Positions 29,167 through 38,253 of a stretch of DNA of 64,000 bases are shown here, in pieces. The position numbers and the translations under genes are program-made. The DNA lies in assembly GCF_041807905.1 (NCBI RefSeq), contig NZ_JBGVSA010000021.1, positions 1 through 64,000 of the forward strand, written 5' to 3'. The DNA comes from JBGVSA01 sp041807905 (GTDB lineage Bacteria; Pseudomonadota; Gammaproteobacteria; Burkholderiales; Rhodocyclaceae). Position 1 is the stretch's first letter. Each line of letters begins with the position of its first letter. The notes below the pieces were generated by a model. It had not been told where the DNA came from. It made no database searches and saw only the letters and a program-made list of their open reading frames with translations.

Positions 29167-29288
29167 CCACCCGCTCCCGATCCGCGGAAAGGGCTCGCCG
29201 GCTGCGTGCGGAGCCGCACGCGCATCCGAATGACGACCTCGCAGTAAGATCGGGAACAGGTCTTATCTACTGAAAAAGCCCAACCCCC

Positions 29289-29924
29289 ATGAGCAGTGAA
29301 CAACTCCTGATCGATGGCGCCGTCGGTCCCATCGAGACCATCATCGACATCCCGGACGCCGTGCGCGGCATTGCGCTGGTCGCGCACCCGCACCCGCTGT
29401 TCGGCGGTGCCAACACCAACAAGGTGGCCTATACGCTGGCGCGCACATTGCGCGATCTCGGCTACGTGGCCCTGCGGCCGAATTTTCGCGGCGTCGGCGC
29501 GACCGCCGGCGAGCACGACAACGGTGGCGGCGAATCGGACGACATGCTGACGCTGCGCGACTATGCGCAGAACCGCTGGGGCAGCGAGCTGCCGCTGGTG
29601 CTGGCCGGTTTTTCGTTCGGCGCCTTCGTGCAGGCGCGCGTGGCCAGTCGCCTGGCGGCGGCGGGCACGCCGGTGCACCGCATGATCCTGGTCGGCACGG
29701 CGTCCGGCCACGTCGAAGGCGCGCGCCACTACGACACCGACGCGGTCGCCGAAGACACCATCGTGATCCACGGTGGGCACGATCAAACCGTGCCGCTGCC
29801 CAACGTGCTGGCCTGGGCCGAGCCCATGAACCTGCCGGTGGTGGTGGTGCCCGGCGCGGACCATTTTTTCCATGCGCGGTTGCACATCATCCGCGACATC
29901 ATCCTGCGCGCCTGGCGCGACTGA
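29289..29924 (+). CDS. Alpha/beta hydrolase
   Basis: This 211-residue cytoplasmic protein has the compact alpha/beta hydrolase fold: oxyanion-hole region LVAHPHPLFGGANTNKVA, nucleophile elbow GFSFGAF (Ser near residue 112), Asp in IHGGHDQTVPL and His in VPGADHFFHARL. The HPHPLFGG start is typical of a widespread proteobacterial family without known substrate. It is probably transcribed with the GST gene 33 bp downstream. Confidence 0.87.
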   Translation: MSSEQLLIDGAVGPIETIIDIPDAVRGIALVAHPHPLFGGANTNKVAYTLARTLRDLGYVALRPNFRGVGATAGEHDNGGGESDDMLTLRDYAQNRWGSELPLVLAGFSFGAFVQARVASRLAAAGTPVHRMILVGTASGHVEGARHYDTDAVAEDTIVIHGGHDQTVPLPNVLAWAEPMNLPVVVVPGADHFFHARLHIIRDIILRAWRD

Positions 29925-29957
29925 ACCCACCGCATTCCGAACGAGGAGACCCGCTTC

Positions 29958-30563
29958 ATGAAACTGATCGGCAGCTACACCAGCCCTTTCGTGCGCAAGA
30001 TCCGCATCATGCTGCTCGAAAAGGAGGTGCCTTTCGAGTTCGTCGAGGAATCCCCCTGGGAGCCCGATACGCGCGTCTCCGACTACAACCCGCTGGGCAA
30101 GGTACCGGCGTTGGTCACCGATGATGGCGAAGTGTTCTTCGATTCGCCGGTGGTGGCGAGCCTCGTCGAAATGCGCTTCAGCAACCGTCCGCTGCTGCCG
30201 GCCGATGCGCTGGACGCCCTGCGCGTGCGGCAGGTCGAAGCGCTCGTCGACGGCACGCTCGACGCCGCCGTGGCGATCCGCATGGAGCTGCAGCGCCCGG
30301 CGGAGATTCGCGTCGCGACGTGGCTCGACCGCCAGAGCGCCAAGGTCGTGCGTGGGCTGGATGCGCTCGAACAACGTGCGGCGAAGGGCGAATGGCTGGC
30401 CGGCCCGTCGATGACGCTGGCCGACATCGCATTCGGCTGCGCGGTGTTCTGGCTGGATTTCCGCCAGATCCACGACGACTGGCGCAACGGCCGCCCGGCG
30501 CTCGCCGCATTGGCCGATCGGTTGGCCCAGCGCGATAGCTTCCAGAACACCCTGCCGGTGTGA
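29958..30563 (+). CDS. Glutathione S-transferase family protein
   Basis: This 201-residue protein has the N-terminal thioredoxin-like domain (MKLIGSYTSPFVRKIRIMLLEKEVPFEFVEE, with the Ser/Thr-Pro-Phe-Val-Arg-Lys motif of YibF-type GSTs, and YNPLGKVPALVTDDGEVFFDSPVVASLV) and an all-helical C-terminal domain with the N-capping LADIAFGCAVFWLDFR. ACGAGGAGA lies before ATG 29958. The stop overlaps the GTG start of the ABC gene by 4 nt. Confidence 0.9.
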   Translation: MKLIGSYTSPFVRKIRIMLLEKEVPFEFVEESPWEPDTRVSDYNPLGKVPALVTDDGEVFFDSPVVASLVEMRFSNRPLLPADALDALRVRQVEALVDGTLDAAVAIRMELQRPAEIRVATWLDRQSAKVVRGLDALEQRAAKGEWLAGPSMTLADIAFGCAVFWLDFRQIHDDWRNGRPALAALADRLAQRDSFQNTLPV

Positions 30564-31543
30564 CGGACATGGATCGCCCCAACGACGCGCTCGAACGCCC
30601 GGTCACCCGACAGCGCAGCCCGCTGGTGGTAGAGGGACTGCGCAAGTCGTACGGCGACCATGAAGTGGTGCGCGGCGTGAGCTTTTCGCTGGTGCCGGGC
30701 GAGTGTTTCGCCCTGCTCGGCCCGAACGGTGCCGGCAAGACCACGACCATCCGCTGCATCCTCGGGCAGACGATGCCTTCCGACGGGCGCATCGAACTGG
30801 TCGGCGAATCGGTACCGGACCACGCCCGTCAGGCTCGCCAACGGGTCGGCGTGGTCCCCCAGACCGACAGCCTCGATCCGGACTTCACGGCGGCGGAAAA
30901 CCTCGAAGTCTTCGCGCGCTACTTCGGCATCGCGCCGGACCAGGCACGTGAGCGCATCCCGCGCCTGCTGGCCTTCGCCGGGCTGGAGGCCAAGGCCGAC
31001 GCCAAGGTGCCGGCGCTCTCCGGCGGCATGAAGCGGCGGCTGACCATGGCCCGGGCGCTGATCAACGACCCGGAACTGCTGGTGATGGACGAACCCACCA
31101 CCGGTCTCGACCCGCAGGCACGCCACCTGATCTGGGATCGCCTCAAGGGGCTGATCACCGACGGCAAGACGGTGCTGCTGACGACGCACTTCATGGACGA
31201 AGCCGAACGGCTGGCGCATCGCATCGCCATCCTCGACGAAGGCCGCATCATCGCCATCGGCACGCCGCGCGACGTTATCGCCGAACACATCGAACCGCAG
31301 GTGGTGGAAGTGTTCGGAGACTGGGCCGAGCACACCGGCGGCGCGCCGGCCTGGGCGACGGCCCACGCGGCGGCGTTCTCGCGGCGCTTCGAGATCAGCG
31401 GTGAGACTGCCTTCTGCTACATCGACGAACCGGGCGCGCTGCTCGACCACCTCGCCGGCACGGGCCTGCGCTACCTGCACCGGCCCGCCAATCTCGAAGA
31501 CGTATTCCTCAAGCTGACCGGGCGCGAGCTGCGCGACAGCTAG
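30560..31543 (+). CDS. NodI-family ABC exporter ATP-binding protein
   Basis: This 327-residue ATPase has Walker A GPNGAGKTT, signature LSGGMKRRLTMARAL, Walker B LLVMDEPTTGLDPQAR and the switch His in LLTTHFMDEAERLAH. The long C-terminal extension ending RPANLEDVFLKLTGREL is typical of DRA-type exporters, the class that includes NodI and daunorubicin-type pumps. GTG 30560 overlaps the GST stop; an ATG at 30569 is the alternative start. The partner permease follows 22 bp later. No nod genes are near, so NodI names the family, not a role in nodulation. Confidence 0.87.
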   Translation: MTDMDRPNDALERPVTRQRSPLVVEGLRKSYGDHEVVRGVSFSLVPGECFALLGPNGAGKTTTIRCILGQTMPSDGRIELVGESVPDHARQARQRVGVVPQTDSLDPDFTAAENLEVFARYFGIAPDQARERIPRLLAFAGLEAKADAKVPALSGGMKRRLTMARALINDPELLVMDEPTTGLDPQARHLIWDRLKGLITDGKTVLLTTHFMDEAERLAHRIAILDEGRIIAIGTPRDVIAEHIEPQVVEVFGDWAEHTGGAPAWATAHAAAFSRRFEISGETAFCYIDEPGALLDHLAGTGLRYLHRPANLEDVFLKLTGRELRDS

Positions 31544-31565
31544 GCCGGACCGCCGGGAGCCCCCA

Positions 31566-32351
31566 ATGAAGACGCTGCTTCACCCACCCGAACTGTCTGC
31601 ATCGCGCGCGTACGCCGTATGGCTGCGCAACGTAAAGGTCTGGCGGCGGCTGGCCGTTCCGTCGCTGCTCGGTAACCTGGCCGACCCGCTGATCTACCTG
31701 CTTGGTCTCGGGCTGGGGCTTGGCCTGTTGTTGCCCAAAGTGGCCGGCGTCACGTACCTGACCTTCCTCGCCACCGGCACCGTGGCCTTTTCGACCATGA
31801 ACGGCGCGACCTTCGAGGCGCTGTATTCGGGCTTCGCCCGCATGCACGTGCAGAAAACGTGGGAAGCGATCATGAACGCGCCGATGTCGCTCGACGACGT
31901 GATCGTCGGCGAGATGTGCTGGGCGGCCACCAAGGCGTTCTTTTCCGGCGCGGCCATCCTGATCGTCATCGCGGCCTTCGGGCTCACGCCATGGACGCAC
32001 GCGCTGGCTGCCATGCCGCTGGTGGCGCTCATCGGCCTGACCTTTGCCGGGCTCGGCCTGGTCGCCACCTCGCTGGCGCCGAGCTACGACTTCTTCATGT
32101 ACTACTTCACCCTGTTCATCAGCCCGATGGCGATGTTGTCAGGCGTGTTCTTTCCGGTCGACCAGTTGCCGGCGATGCTGCGCGCAGCCACCGGCTGGCT
32201 GCCGCTGCTGCACGCCATCGGCGCGGTGCGCCCGACACTGCTCGGCACGCCCAACCCGGACCTGTGGCTGCATGTGCTGGTGCTGGCGCTCTACGCGGCG
32301 GGCGGGCTGGTGGTGGCGCGGGCCCTCATCCGCCGCCGGCTGCTGAAGTAA
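31566..32351 (+). CDS. NodJ-family ABC exporter permease
   Basis: This 261-residue integral membrane protein has six hydrophobic helices of the ABC-2 type: NLADPLIYLLGLGLGLGLLLP, FLATGTVAFSTMNGATFEALYSGFARM, FISPMAMLSGVFFPVDQLP, and a C-terminal VLALYAAGGLVVARALIRRR. The region MHVQKTWEAIMNAPMSLDDVIVGE is the coupling helix to the ATPase. It pairs with the upstream NodI-like ATPase; the exported molecule is unknown. Confidence 0.87.
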   Translation: MKTLLHPPELSASRAYAVWLRNVKVWRRLAVPSLLGNLADPLIYLLGLGLGLGLLLPKVAGVTYLTFLATGTVAFSTMNGATFEALYSGFARMHVQKTWEAIMNAPMSLDDVIVGEMCWAATKAFFSGAAILIVIAAFGLTPWTHALAAMPLVALIGLTFAGLGLVATSLAPSYDFFMYYFTLFISPMAMLSGVFFPVDQLPAMLRAATGWLPLLHAIGAVRPTLLGTPNPDLWLHVLVLALYAAGGLVVARALIRRRLLK

Positions 32352-32361
32352 AGGAGGCCCC

Positions 32362-32709
32362 ATGTCCGCCGATCAAACGCTGCTGGTCATCAGCAACACT
32401 CCGGACGAGACTGTCGCGCGCCGGATCGCCCATGCGCTGCTGGAACGCCGGCTGGCCGCCTGCATCAACGTGCATTCGCCGTGCCGGTCGATCTACACAT
32501 GGAACGGCACGGTGGAAGAAGCGGTCGAAGTGCCGCTGACCATCAAGACCACGGCACAGTGTTACCCCGCTGTGCAGGAATTGATCCGCGAACTGCACCC
32601 GTACGAGGTGCCGGAGATCGTCGCCATTCCGGTGGCGGGCGGTCTGCCGCAGTATCTGGCGTGGGTGCTGCAATCCTGCGATGCAACCGCGCCACCCGAC
32701 ACGAACTGA
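32362..32709 (+). CDS. cutA: CutA1 divalent-cation tolerance protein
   Basis: This 115-residue trimeric protein belongs to the CutA1 family, historically tied to copper tolerance. Conserved parts are VISNTPDETVARRIAHALLERRLAACINVH, the strand SIYTWNGTVEEAVEVPLTIKT and the C-terminal HPYEVPEIVAIPVAGGLPQYLAWV. GGAGG lies before ATG 32362. dsbD follows after 9 bp, an order (cutA-dsbD) common in proteobacteria. Confidence 0.95.
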   Translation: MSADQTLLVISNTPDETVARRIAHALLERRLAACINVHSPCRSIYTWNGTVEEAVEVPLTIKTTAQCYPAVQELIRELHPYEVPEIVAIPVAGGLPQYLAWVLQSCDATAPPDTN

Positions 32710-32718
32710 AAACCTGAC

Positions 32719-34569
32719 ATGCGTTTCCGCCTGCCGCACGGGCTTGCCGCCCTGCTGTTGTCCTTGTTCACTCTGCTCGCGCACGGGGCGGCAGACCCGT
32801 TGCCGCCCGAGCAGGCTTTCCGGTTTTCGGCACGCGCCATCAGCGAAACCGCCGTGGAAGTGCGCTTTGACGTGCAGCCCGGCTATTACCTGTATCGCGA
32901 TCGCACCCGCATCGCTGCCGATGGCGCTACGGCAGGGCAACCAGAATTCCCGCCTGGCGGCGAAATCCACGAAGACGAATTCTTCGGCAAACAGACGGTT
33001 TACCGTGGGCCCACGATCCTCCGCATCCCCGTTGAGGCCCCGCTGGGGCACGACTTCACGCTGACCGTCACCGCGCAGGGCTGTGCCGACACTGGCGTGT
33101 GCTACCCGCCCACGCCCTTCAAGACCAATCTGCGGCTGGCGGCCATGAGCGTGGCGGCCAGCGAGCCGCAGCACGCAGACCCGCTCGGTGTGCTGATGAA
33201 CCGCGCAGCGCCTCAGATGGACGTGCCCGGCGCCAGCATGCAGGCCACAGATTCGACAGACACCGGCAACGACGACGCGGGCCGCATCGCCCGGCTGCTG
33301 TCGTCGAACAATCTCGCGCTGGCCATGGCGAGCTTCTTCGGTTTCGGACTGCTGCTGTGCTTCACGCCCTGTGTCTTGCCGATGATCCCGATCGTGTCGG
33401 GCACCATCGTCGGTCACGGCAACGCGATCTCGCGAGGGCGCGCCGCGGCCCTGTCGGTCGCGTACGTGCTGGGCATGGCGGTCACCTACACGGTGGCGGG
33501 CGTGGCAGCCGCGCTTTCCGGCACGCTGCTGGCGATCTGGCTGCAGAACGCGTGGGTGCTCGGCGCATTCGCTCTGATCTTCGTCGCGCTGGCGCTGTCG
33601 ATGTTCGGCCTGTATGAACTGCAACTGCCGGCCAGCCTGCAGAGCCGGCTCTCCGGGGCGGCCAACCGGCAACGCGGCTCGGTCGGCGGCATTGCGCTGA
33701 TGGGCGCGCTCTCGGCAGTCATCGTCGGCCCGTGCATGGCTGCGCCACTGGCGGGCGCCCTGCTCTACATCGCGCAAAGCGGCAACGCGGTGCTGGGCGC
33801 GGCCGCACTTTTCTCACTGGCGCTGGGCATGGGCGCACCGCTGGTCGTCGTCGGCGTTGCCGCCCGTCATTGGTTGCCCAGGCCCGGCCCGTGGATGGAA
33901 GGCATCAAGCGCCTGTTCGGCGTGCTGTTGCTGGCCACCGCCATCTGGCTCGTGTCGCCAGTCGTGCCGGCAGCCGTGCCGATGTTTGCGTGGGCCATCC
34001 TGCTGGTGCTGTCCGGCGTCTTCCTGCGGGCGCTCGACAGCCTGCCGCCCCGCGCGACAGGCGCGCAACGGCTGCTCAAGGGGGCCGGCATCCTCGTTCT
34101 GGTGGCGGGCGTGACTGTGTTTGTGGGCGCCGTGGCCGGCTCGCGCGACCCGCTTCGCCCGCTCGCGGCGTTCCAGTCGCGACAGACGGTTGCCCACGAG
34201 GCGCGCTTCGAACGCATCGCCAGCGTGGCTGAACTGGATGCACGCATCCGGGCTGCCGGTGGCAAACCGGTGATGCTGGATTTCTATGCGGACTGGTGCG
34301 TGTCGTGCAAGGAAATGGAGCGATATACCTTCCCCGACGCAGAGGTCAACGCACGCATGGCGCAGTTCGTGCTGCTGCAGGCCGACGTCACCGCCAATAC
34401 TGAGCACGACCGCGAACTGCTGCGGCGCTTTGGCCTGTTCGGCCCTCCGGGCATCGTATTCTTCGACGCCGCCGGCCATGAAGTGACCAACACCCGCGTG
34501 GTCGGCTTCATGGGCAGCGAACGCTTCACGAGCATCCTCGACACCATCCTGAACCGGAGCGCGCCATGA
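32719..34569 (+). CDS. dsbD: Thiol:disulfide interchange protein DsbD
   Basis: This 616-residue inner-membrane protein carries reducing power from cytoplasmic thioredoxin to the periplasm. After a signal (1-24) comes the N-terminal alpha domain (about 25-150) with Cys pair in QGCADTGVCYPP, then an eight-helix domain (about 190-470) with Cys in LLCFTPCVLPM and VGPCMAAPLAG, and a C-terminal thioredoxin domain with Cys527-Cys530 in DWCVSCKEME. All three redox pairs are therefore present. It overlaps the next gene by 4 nt. Confidence 0.95.
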   Translation: MRFRLPHGLAALLLSLFTLLAHGAADPLPPEQAFRFSARAISETAVEVRFDVQPGYYLYRDRTRIAADGATAGQPEFPPGGEIHEDEFFGKQTVYRGPTILRIPVEAPLGHDFTLTVTAQGCADTGVCYPPTPFKTNLRLAAMSVAASEPQHADPLGVLMNRAAPQMDVPGASMQATDSTDTGNDDAGRIARLLSSNNLALAMASFFGFGLLLCFTPCVLPMIPIVSGTIVGHGNAISRGRAAALSVAYVLGMAVTYTVAGVAAALSGTLLAIWLQNAWVLGAFALIFVALALSMFGLYELQLPASLQSRLSGAANRQRGSVGGIALMGALSAVIVGPCMAAPLAGALLYIAQSGNAVLGAAALFSLALGMGAPLVVVGVAARHWLPRPGPWMEGIKRLFGVLLLATAIWLVSPVVPAAVPMFAWAILLVLSGVFLRALDSLPPRATGAQRLLKGAGILVLVAGVTVFVGAVAGSRDPLRPLAAFQSRQTVAHEARFERIASVAELDARIRAAGGKPVMLDFYADWCVSCKEMERYTFPDAEVNARMAQFVLLQADVTANTEHDRELLRRFGLFGPPGIVFFDAAGHEVTNTRVVGFMGSERFTSILDTILNRSAP

Positions 34570-34916
34570 TCGAGCGCATCAACACCACCGCACGCTATTC
34601 GGATGCCACCATCTTCAATGGCATCGTCCACGCCGTTGAAGTCCCGCCGAGCGAGGTCGGCACTGTCGCCGACCAGGCGCAGGCGCTCATGCAGAGCCTC
34701 GAGCGCACCCTGAAGGCGGCGGGCAGCGGCCTGGGCCATATGCTCATGGCAACGATCTATCTGGTCGACATGAACGACTACGACGCTTTCAACGCAGTCT
34801 GGGAGGCTTGGGTGCCGATCGGCACCGCCCCGGCACGCGCCTGCGTTCAGGTGCCGGCGCTGGCGCATCCGGGTTGGCGGGTGGAAGTCGCGGTGATGGC
34901 CGCGCGCAAGGACTGA
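34566..34916 (+). CDS. RidA/YjgF-family protein (dsbD-coupled)
   Basis: This 116-residue protein belongs to the RidA superfamily, whose members hydrolyse reactive enamine/imine intermediates. Typical parts are the TLKAAGSGLGHMLMATIYLVDMNDYDAFNAVWEAW middle and the Arg in TAPARACVQVPALAHPGWRVEVAVMA, the residue that binds the carboxylate in active RidA. ATGATC at the dsbD stop makes the start clear. It is only distantly like the second RidA protein at 50735. Confidence 0.85.
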   Translation: MIERINTTARYSDATIFNGIVHAVEVPPSEVGTVADQAQALMQSLERTLKAAGSGLGHMLMATIYLVDMNDYDAFNAVWEAWVPIGTAPARACVQVPALAHPGWRVEVAVMAARKD

Positions 34917-34943
34917 AACGCGGCGCGCCAGCCCGTCCCGCGG

Positions 34944-35699
34944 CTAGAGATTGCAGAAGGTCAGTTCGAAGTCGACATCATTGTCCACTTGATGCGGGCG
35001 GGCGGCGATGTCAGGCTCCATGAAGCGGATGTTGAACGCATATTTGTTGGCGCTGATCTCGGGCACCGCCACGTCCGAACGCGGCACCCGCACGCGCACC
35101 ATCAACGCGTTGCGGCCCGCCATCATCATCTGGAATGCACCGCGTCGGGCAACGAGTTGCTCGGGGCGGCCGCTGGCGCGCAGCAGGCGCAGCACGATTC
35201 CCAACGCATCGCGGATCGGCAGCATGGGCGACATCCACCCCTGCAGATCCTGGCGACGCTCGGCCGGCTCGCGATGGAGCCAGTAGTGGTACGAAGGCAG
35301 ATCGAATTCGCATACGCCGCCGGGGATCGCCGAGCGTGAACGGATCGCCATCAGCCATTCGCTCTCGCGCAGGTATTGCCCCACCTTGCCGGCAATGGCC
35401 AACAGCGCCGCGCTCGCTTGTTCGATTTCGCGCAGCGCGCCCGAGAGGGCTTCTTCGGAAATCTGCGGGTTGTCACGGAATGCGTAGAGGATCTGGCGCT
35501 GTCGCTCCAGTTCCTGCACGAGATCCACTTTGAGATCCGCGCGGCCAGCGACTTCGAGAATCTCGAATAGCGACAGCAGCGCGGTGTGATGCTCATAGGA
35601 GCCGTCGGCGAGCGAAAAATGAAGCACCCTGTCGAACAGGTCTTCAAGACGCAACAGCGTGCGAATGCGCTCGCTCAGAGGATATTCGTAGGTAATCAC
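34944..35699 (-). CDS. zapD: Cell division protein ZapD
   Basis: This roughly 251-residue protein cross-links FtsZ filaments in the division ring. The diagnostic N-terminus ITYEYPLSERIRTLLRLEDLFDRV is at the start, with LVQELERQRQILYAFRDNPQISEEAL and a C-terminal beta domain following. The frame extends 40 codons further upstream without family likeness; the family length and N-terminus point to one of two adjacent GTG codons (35702 or 35699). No strong ribosome site precedes them. coaE lies 146 bp upstream, the usual partner; yacG, which often follows, is not present. Confidence 0.88.
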   Translation of the reverse strand: MITYEYPLSERIRTLLRLEDLFDRVLHFSLADGSYEHHTALLSLFEILEVAGRADLKVDLVQELERQRQILYAFRDNPQISEEALSGALREIEQASAALLAIAGKVGQYLRESEWLMAIRSRSAIPGGVCEFDLPSYHYWLHREPAERRQDLQGWMSPMLPIRDALGIVLRLLRASGRPEQLVARRGAFQMMMAGRNALMVRVRVPRSDVAVPEISANKYAFNIRFMEPDIAARPHQVDNDVDFELTFCNL

Positions 35700-35845
35700 C
35701 ACACACCGGCCAGTGTCGGGACTGCAAAAAAGGCGGCTCGTTGCCTGCCCTGCGCAATTTTCAATGGTAACGCGCAATCCGTTCGCGTCACGCACCCGGA
35801 ATTCAAGGCAATGCGACACGCATCAGGCAGGACTTGCGCGGACCA

Positions 35846-36460
35846 TCAACGCACGCGCTCGGCCGCGAGGACCAGATAGCGCGCGTGCAGGCTTTCGACC
35901 TGAGACCGCAAGCTATCAAAATCAAACGAGTTGTCAATGATGTCGTGCGCCGCTGCGCGGCGCGTGCTGCGATTCGTCTGAGCGCGGATGATCGCGCGCA
36001 CCTCGTCCGGGGTAAGACTACTACGACTGACCACGCGTTCCACCTGCACGGACTCGGGGACGTCCACCACGCAAATGCGGTCACACCGTTCACGATAGAC
36101 CCCCGATTCGATCAGCAAGGGCACGACCAGGATGACATACGGCGCCTGCGCGGCCAGCACCTGGCGTTCGCTTTCGGCGCGGATCATCGGATGCAATACG
36201 CCTTCGAGCGCGGCGCGGGCCGCCGGATCGGCGAACACTCGCTGGCGCATGACAGCTCGATCGAGCGCGCCGTCATCGCGCACCACGCCGTCGCCGAAAT
36301 GCGCACGGATGGCCGGCATGGCGGCACCGTCGGGGCCGGTCAGTTGATGGGAAATCAGATCGGTATCGACGACGGTCGCGCCCAGCCCGCCGAACAGATC
36401 GGCCGCTGCGGACTTGCCGCTGCCGATGCCGCCGGTGAGGCCAACTGTGAACGGGCGCAT
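35846..36460 (-). CDS. coaE: Dephospho-CoA kinase
   Basis: This 204-residue enzyme performs the last step of coenzyme A synthesis, phosphorylating the ribose 3'-OH of dephospho-CoA. It begins FTVGLTGGIGSGKSAAADLF (P-loop), then VDTDLISHQLTGPDG, and ends with the lid region RVVSRSSLTPDEVRAIIRAQ, all standard. ATG 36460 overlaps the stop of the SPOR gene by 1 base (TGATG type), so the longer upstream frame is shadow. Confidence 0.95.
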   Translation of the reverse strand: MRPFTVGLTGGIGSGKSAAADLFGGLGATVVDTDLISHQLTGPDGAAMPAIRAHFGDGVVRDDGALDRAVMRQRVFADPAARAALEGVLHPMIRAESERQVLAAQAPYVILVVPLLIESGVYRERCDRICVVDVPESVQVERVVSRSSLTPDEVRAIIRAQTNRSTRRAAAHDIIDNSFDFDSLRSQVESLHARYLVLAAERVR

Positions 36461-37206
36461 CACCCCACCTGACACTTGCCGGTTTCGGCGCCTTTGAGCT
36501 TGCCGCCCAGTTCGTTGCCGAGACGTTCGAGCACGGCCGCCGGGCCGGTCAGTTCCACTCGTGTGCTGTCGCGCGGCTCGCGCGTGGTGATGCGGGCGGT
36601 GGTCACGCCCTTGGACTGAAGCATTTCGAGCTGGCGCTTGGCGGCAGCTTCGTTGCGGAACAACCCCAGCGAAATCGCGTACTGGGTCGCGCCGCTCTCT
36701 TGCACGACGAAGAAATCCTGCACGCCGTTGCGGCGCAGAATGTCGGTGCGGCGCTCTGCCGCCTCCTTGCCACCTTGCGGCGGGATATTCACCCACCACG
36801 AAGTCGTACCCGCGGGGGCATTGATCTCGCGCACCGTCACCGCTTGCGCCTTGGCGCCCGAAGAAAGCAATTGGATCTGGTCTCCCGACAGCCCGCGATA
36901 GGCCACGCACACGGGTGCCGGCACGCCGTCCGGCTCGGCTGTCGCCACCGGGGCGGAAGGCGCATCGACCTGCGCGGGCTCACTGGAAGCACTGCTGGCG
37001 CTGCTCGCCACGGACGCCATCACCACGCCTTCGGCGGTGGCGGACAATACCCGGATGCGTTCCGGATGGAGCTGGTTGGCCACACGCTCGGGCTCGCTGT
37101 CGCCGGCACGCGGCAACGCCACGCCCGCAACGGGCGCAGCGGCCAGCCCGAGCAACGCGACATCGAGCGCCAGCAACAAATAACAGGTGGTTCGCAGCAG
37201 CATCAT
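36460..37206 (-). CDS. SPOR-domain-containing protein
   Basis: This 248-residue protein has an N-terminal hydrophobic segment (about residues 5-30, LLLALDVALLGLAAAPVAGVAL), a Ser/Ala-Pro-rich linker near 65-95, and a C-terminal region (about 130-215) resembling SPOR: WWVNIPPQGGKEAAERRTDILRRNGVQDFFVV then YAISLGLFRNEAAAKRQLEMLQSKGV. SPOR domains bind denuded glycan at division sites. The two adjacent ATGs (37206, 37203) are better starts than the TTG opening the frame. It overlaps coaE, upstream of zapD, so a septal role is plausible. Confidence 0.78.
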   Translation of the reverse strand: MMLLRTTCYLLLALDVALLGLAAAPVAGVALPRAGDSEPERVANQLHPERIRVLSATAEGVVMASVASSASSASSEPAQVDAPSAPVATAEPDGVPAPVCVAYRGLSGDQIQLLSSGAKAQAVTVREINAPAGTTSWWVNIPPQGGKEAAERRTDILRRNGVQDFFVVQESGATQYAISLGLFRNEAAAKRQLEMLQSKGVTTARITTREPRDSTRVELTGPAAVLERLGNELGGKLKGAETGKCQVG

Positions 37207-37359
37207 CGCGCGCAATTATGGCCCCGCCGTGGGCGCCCACCAAGCACTTCCTCATGATGGCGACGCCGCGGCGACGGGTGGGCCGGTCGATGCAGCGAAC
37301 GGTGTCAGCGCAACTGGGTAGAATGCGCGCTCTTCTGCTCCACATTCCGCTGACATTTG

Positions 37360-38190
37360 ATGATCACGTTGTCGCGCCGCCTGCCCGCACTGGCGCTCAC
37401 CCTTGCATTGCCGTGGACCTGCGCCACGGCGGCTGAACTGCCGAAATGGGAAATCGGCTTCGGCGCCCTGGCCCTGACCCTGCCCGACTATCGCGGCTCA
37501 TCCGAGCAACGCGGCTACGTCCTGCCATTACCGTATTTCGTCTATCGCGGCCGCATCGTGCGGGCCGATCGCGACGGCGCGCGCGCCGAACTGTACGATC
37601 GCGGCCGGCTCAACATTGAATTGAGCCTGGCTGCCGGCGTGCCCGTGCGCAGCAGCGACAACCCGACGCGCGAAGGGATGCCGGACCTCGCGCCGACGGT
37701 GGAATTCGGCCCGCAGGCCATCATCCGCCTTGTCGGCGAAAGGAACGACCCGGTTCGGCTCGATCTGCGCCTGCCCGTGCGGCAGGTGCTGGCGGTGGAT
37801 GACTGGACGATTCGCAACGCGGGCGTCGTCTTCACGCCCTCGCTGGCATTGCGCGTCCGGCACGGAGGATGGGATCTCGGCCTGTCGGGCGGCCCGTACT
37901 TCGGCAACCAGCGCCAGAACCGCTACGCCTACCAGGTCAAACCAGAGTACGCCCGCCCCGACCGCCCGGCCTACGACCCGGACGCCGGTTACGGCGGCAT
38001 GCAGGCCACCATTTCGCTGACGCGGCGCTTCAACACATTCTGGATCGGCGGATTCGTGCGCGCCTCGACGGTGCGCGGGGCTGTCTTCGAAGACAGCCCG
38101 CTGGTCACGCGCAAGGAAAACTACTCGGCCGGCCTGGGGATTTCGTGGTTCCTGTGGCGCTCGAGCGAGCGTGTGTCGATCGACGACTGA
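37360..38190 (+). CDS. MipA/OmpV-family outer-membrane protein
   Basis: This 276-residue protein has a signal peptide (cleavage near CATAA, about residue 25) followed by amphipathic strands of a small beta-barrel. The family pattern is clear at ELPKWEIGFGALALTLPDYRGSSEQRGYVLPLPYFVYRGRI, where RGS-x-x-x-xY-x-LP-P-x-x-YRG is diagnostic, and in the last strands (ENYSAGLGISWFLWRSSERV). MipA scaffolds murein enzymes in E. coli; other members form porin-like barrels. It is divergent from the SPOR gene and convergent with lptG. Confidence 0.85.
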   Translation: MITLSRRLPALALTLALPWTCATAAELPKWEIGFGALALTLPDYRGSSEQRGYVLPLPYFVYRGRIVRADRDGARAELYDRGRLNIELSLAAGVPVRSSDNPTREGMPDLAPTVEFGPQAIIRLVGERNDPVRLDLRLPVRQVLAVDDWTIRNAGVVFTPSLALRVRHGGWDLGLSGGPYFGNQRQNRYAYQVKPEYARPDRPAYDPDAGYGGMQATISLTRRFNTFWIGGFVRASTVRGAVFEDSPLVTRKENYSAGLGISWFLWRSSERVSIDD

Positions 38191-38253
38191 AGGCCGAACC
38201 GTGGCCGGATGGTGTGGCAGGCGGACACGTATGCGTGCCCGCCGCGCACCTGG

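Noticed and set aside
37216..37359. Possible RNA element between the SPOR and mipA genes
   Set aside because: No stable conserved structure or riboswitch-like motif could be recognised by eye.
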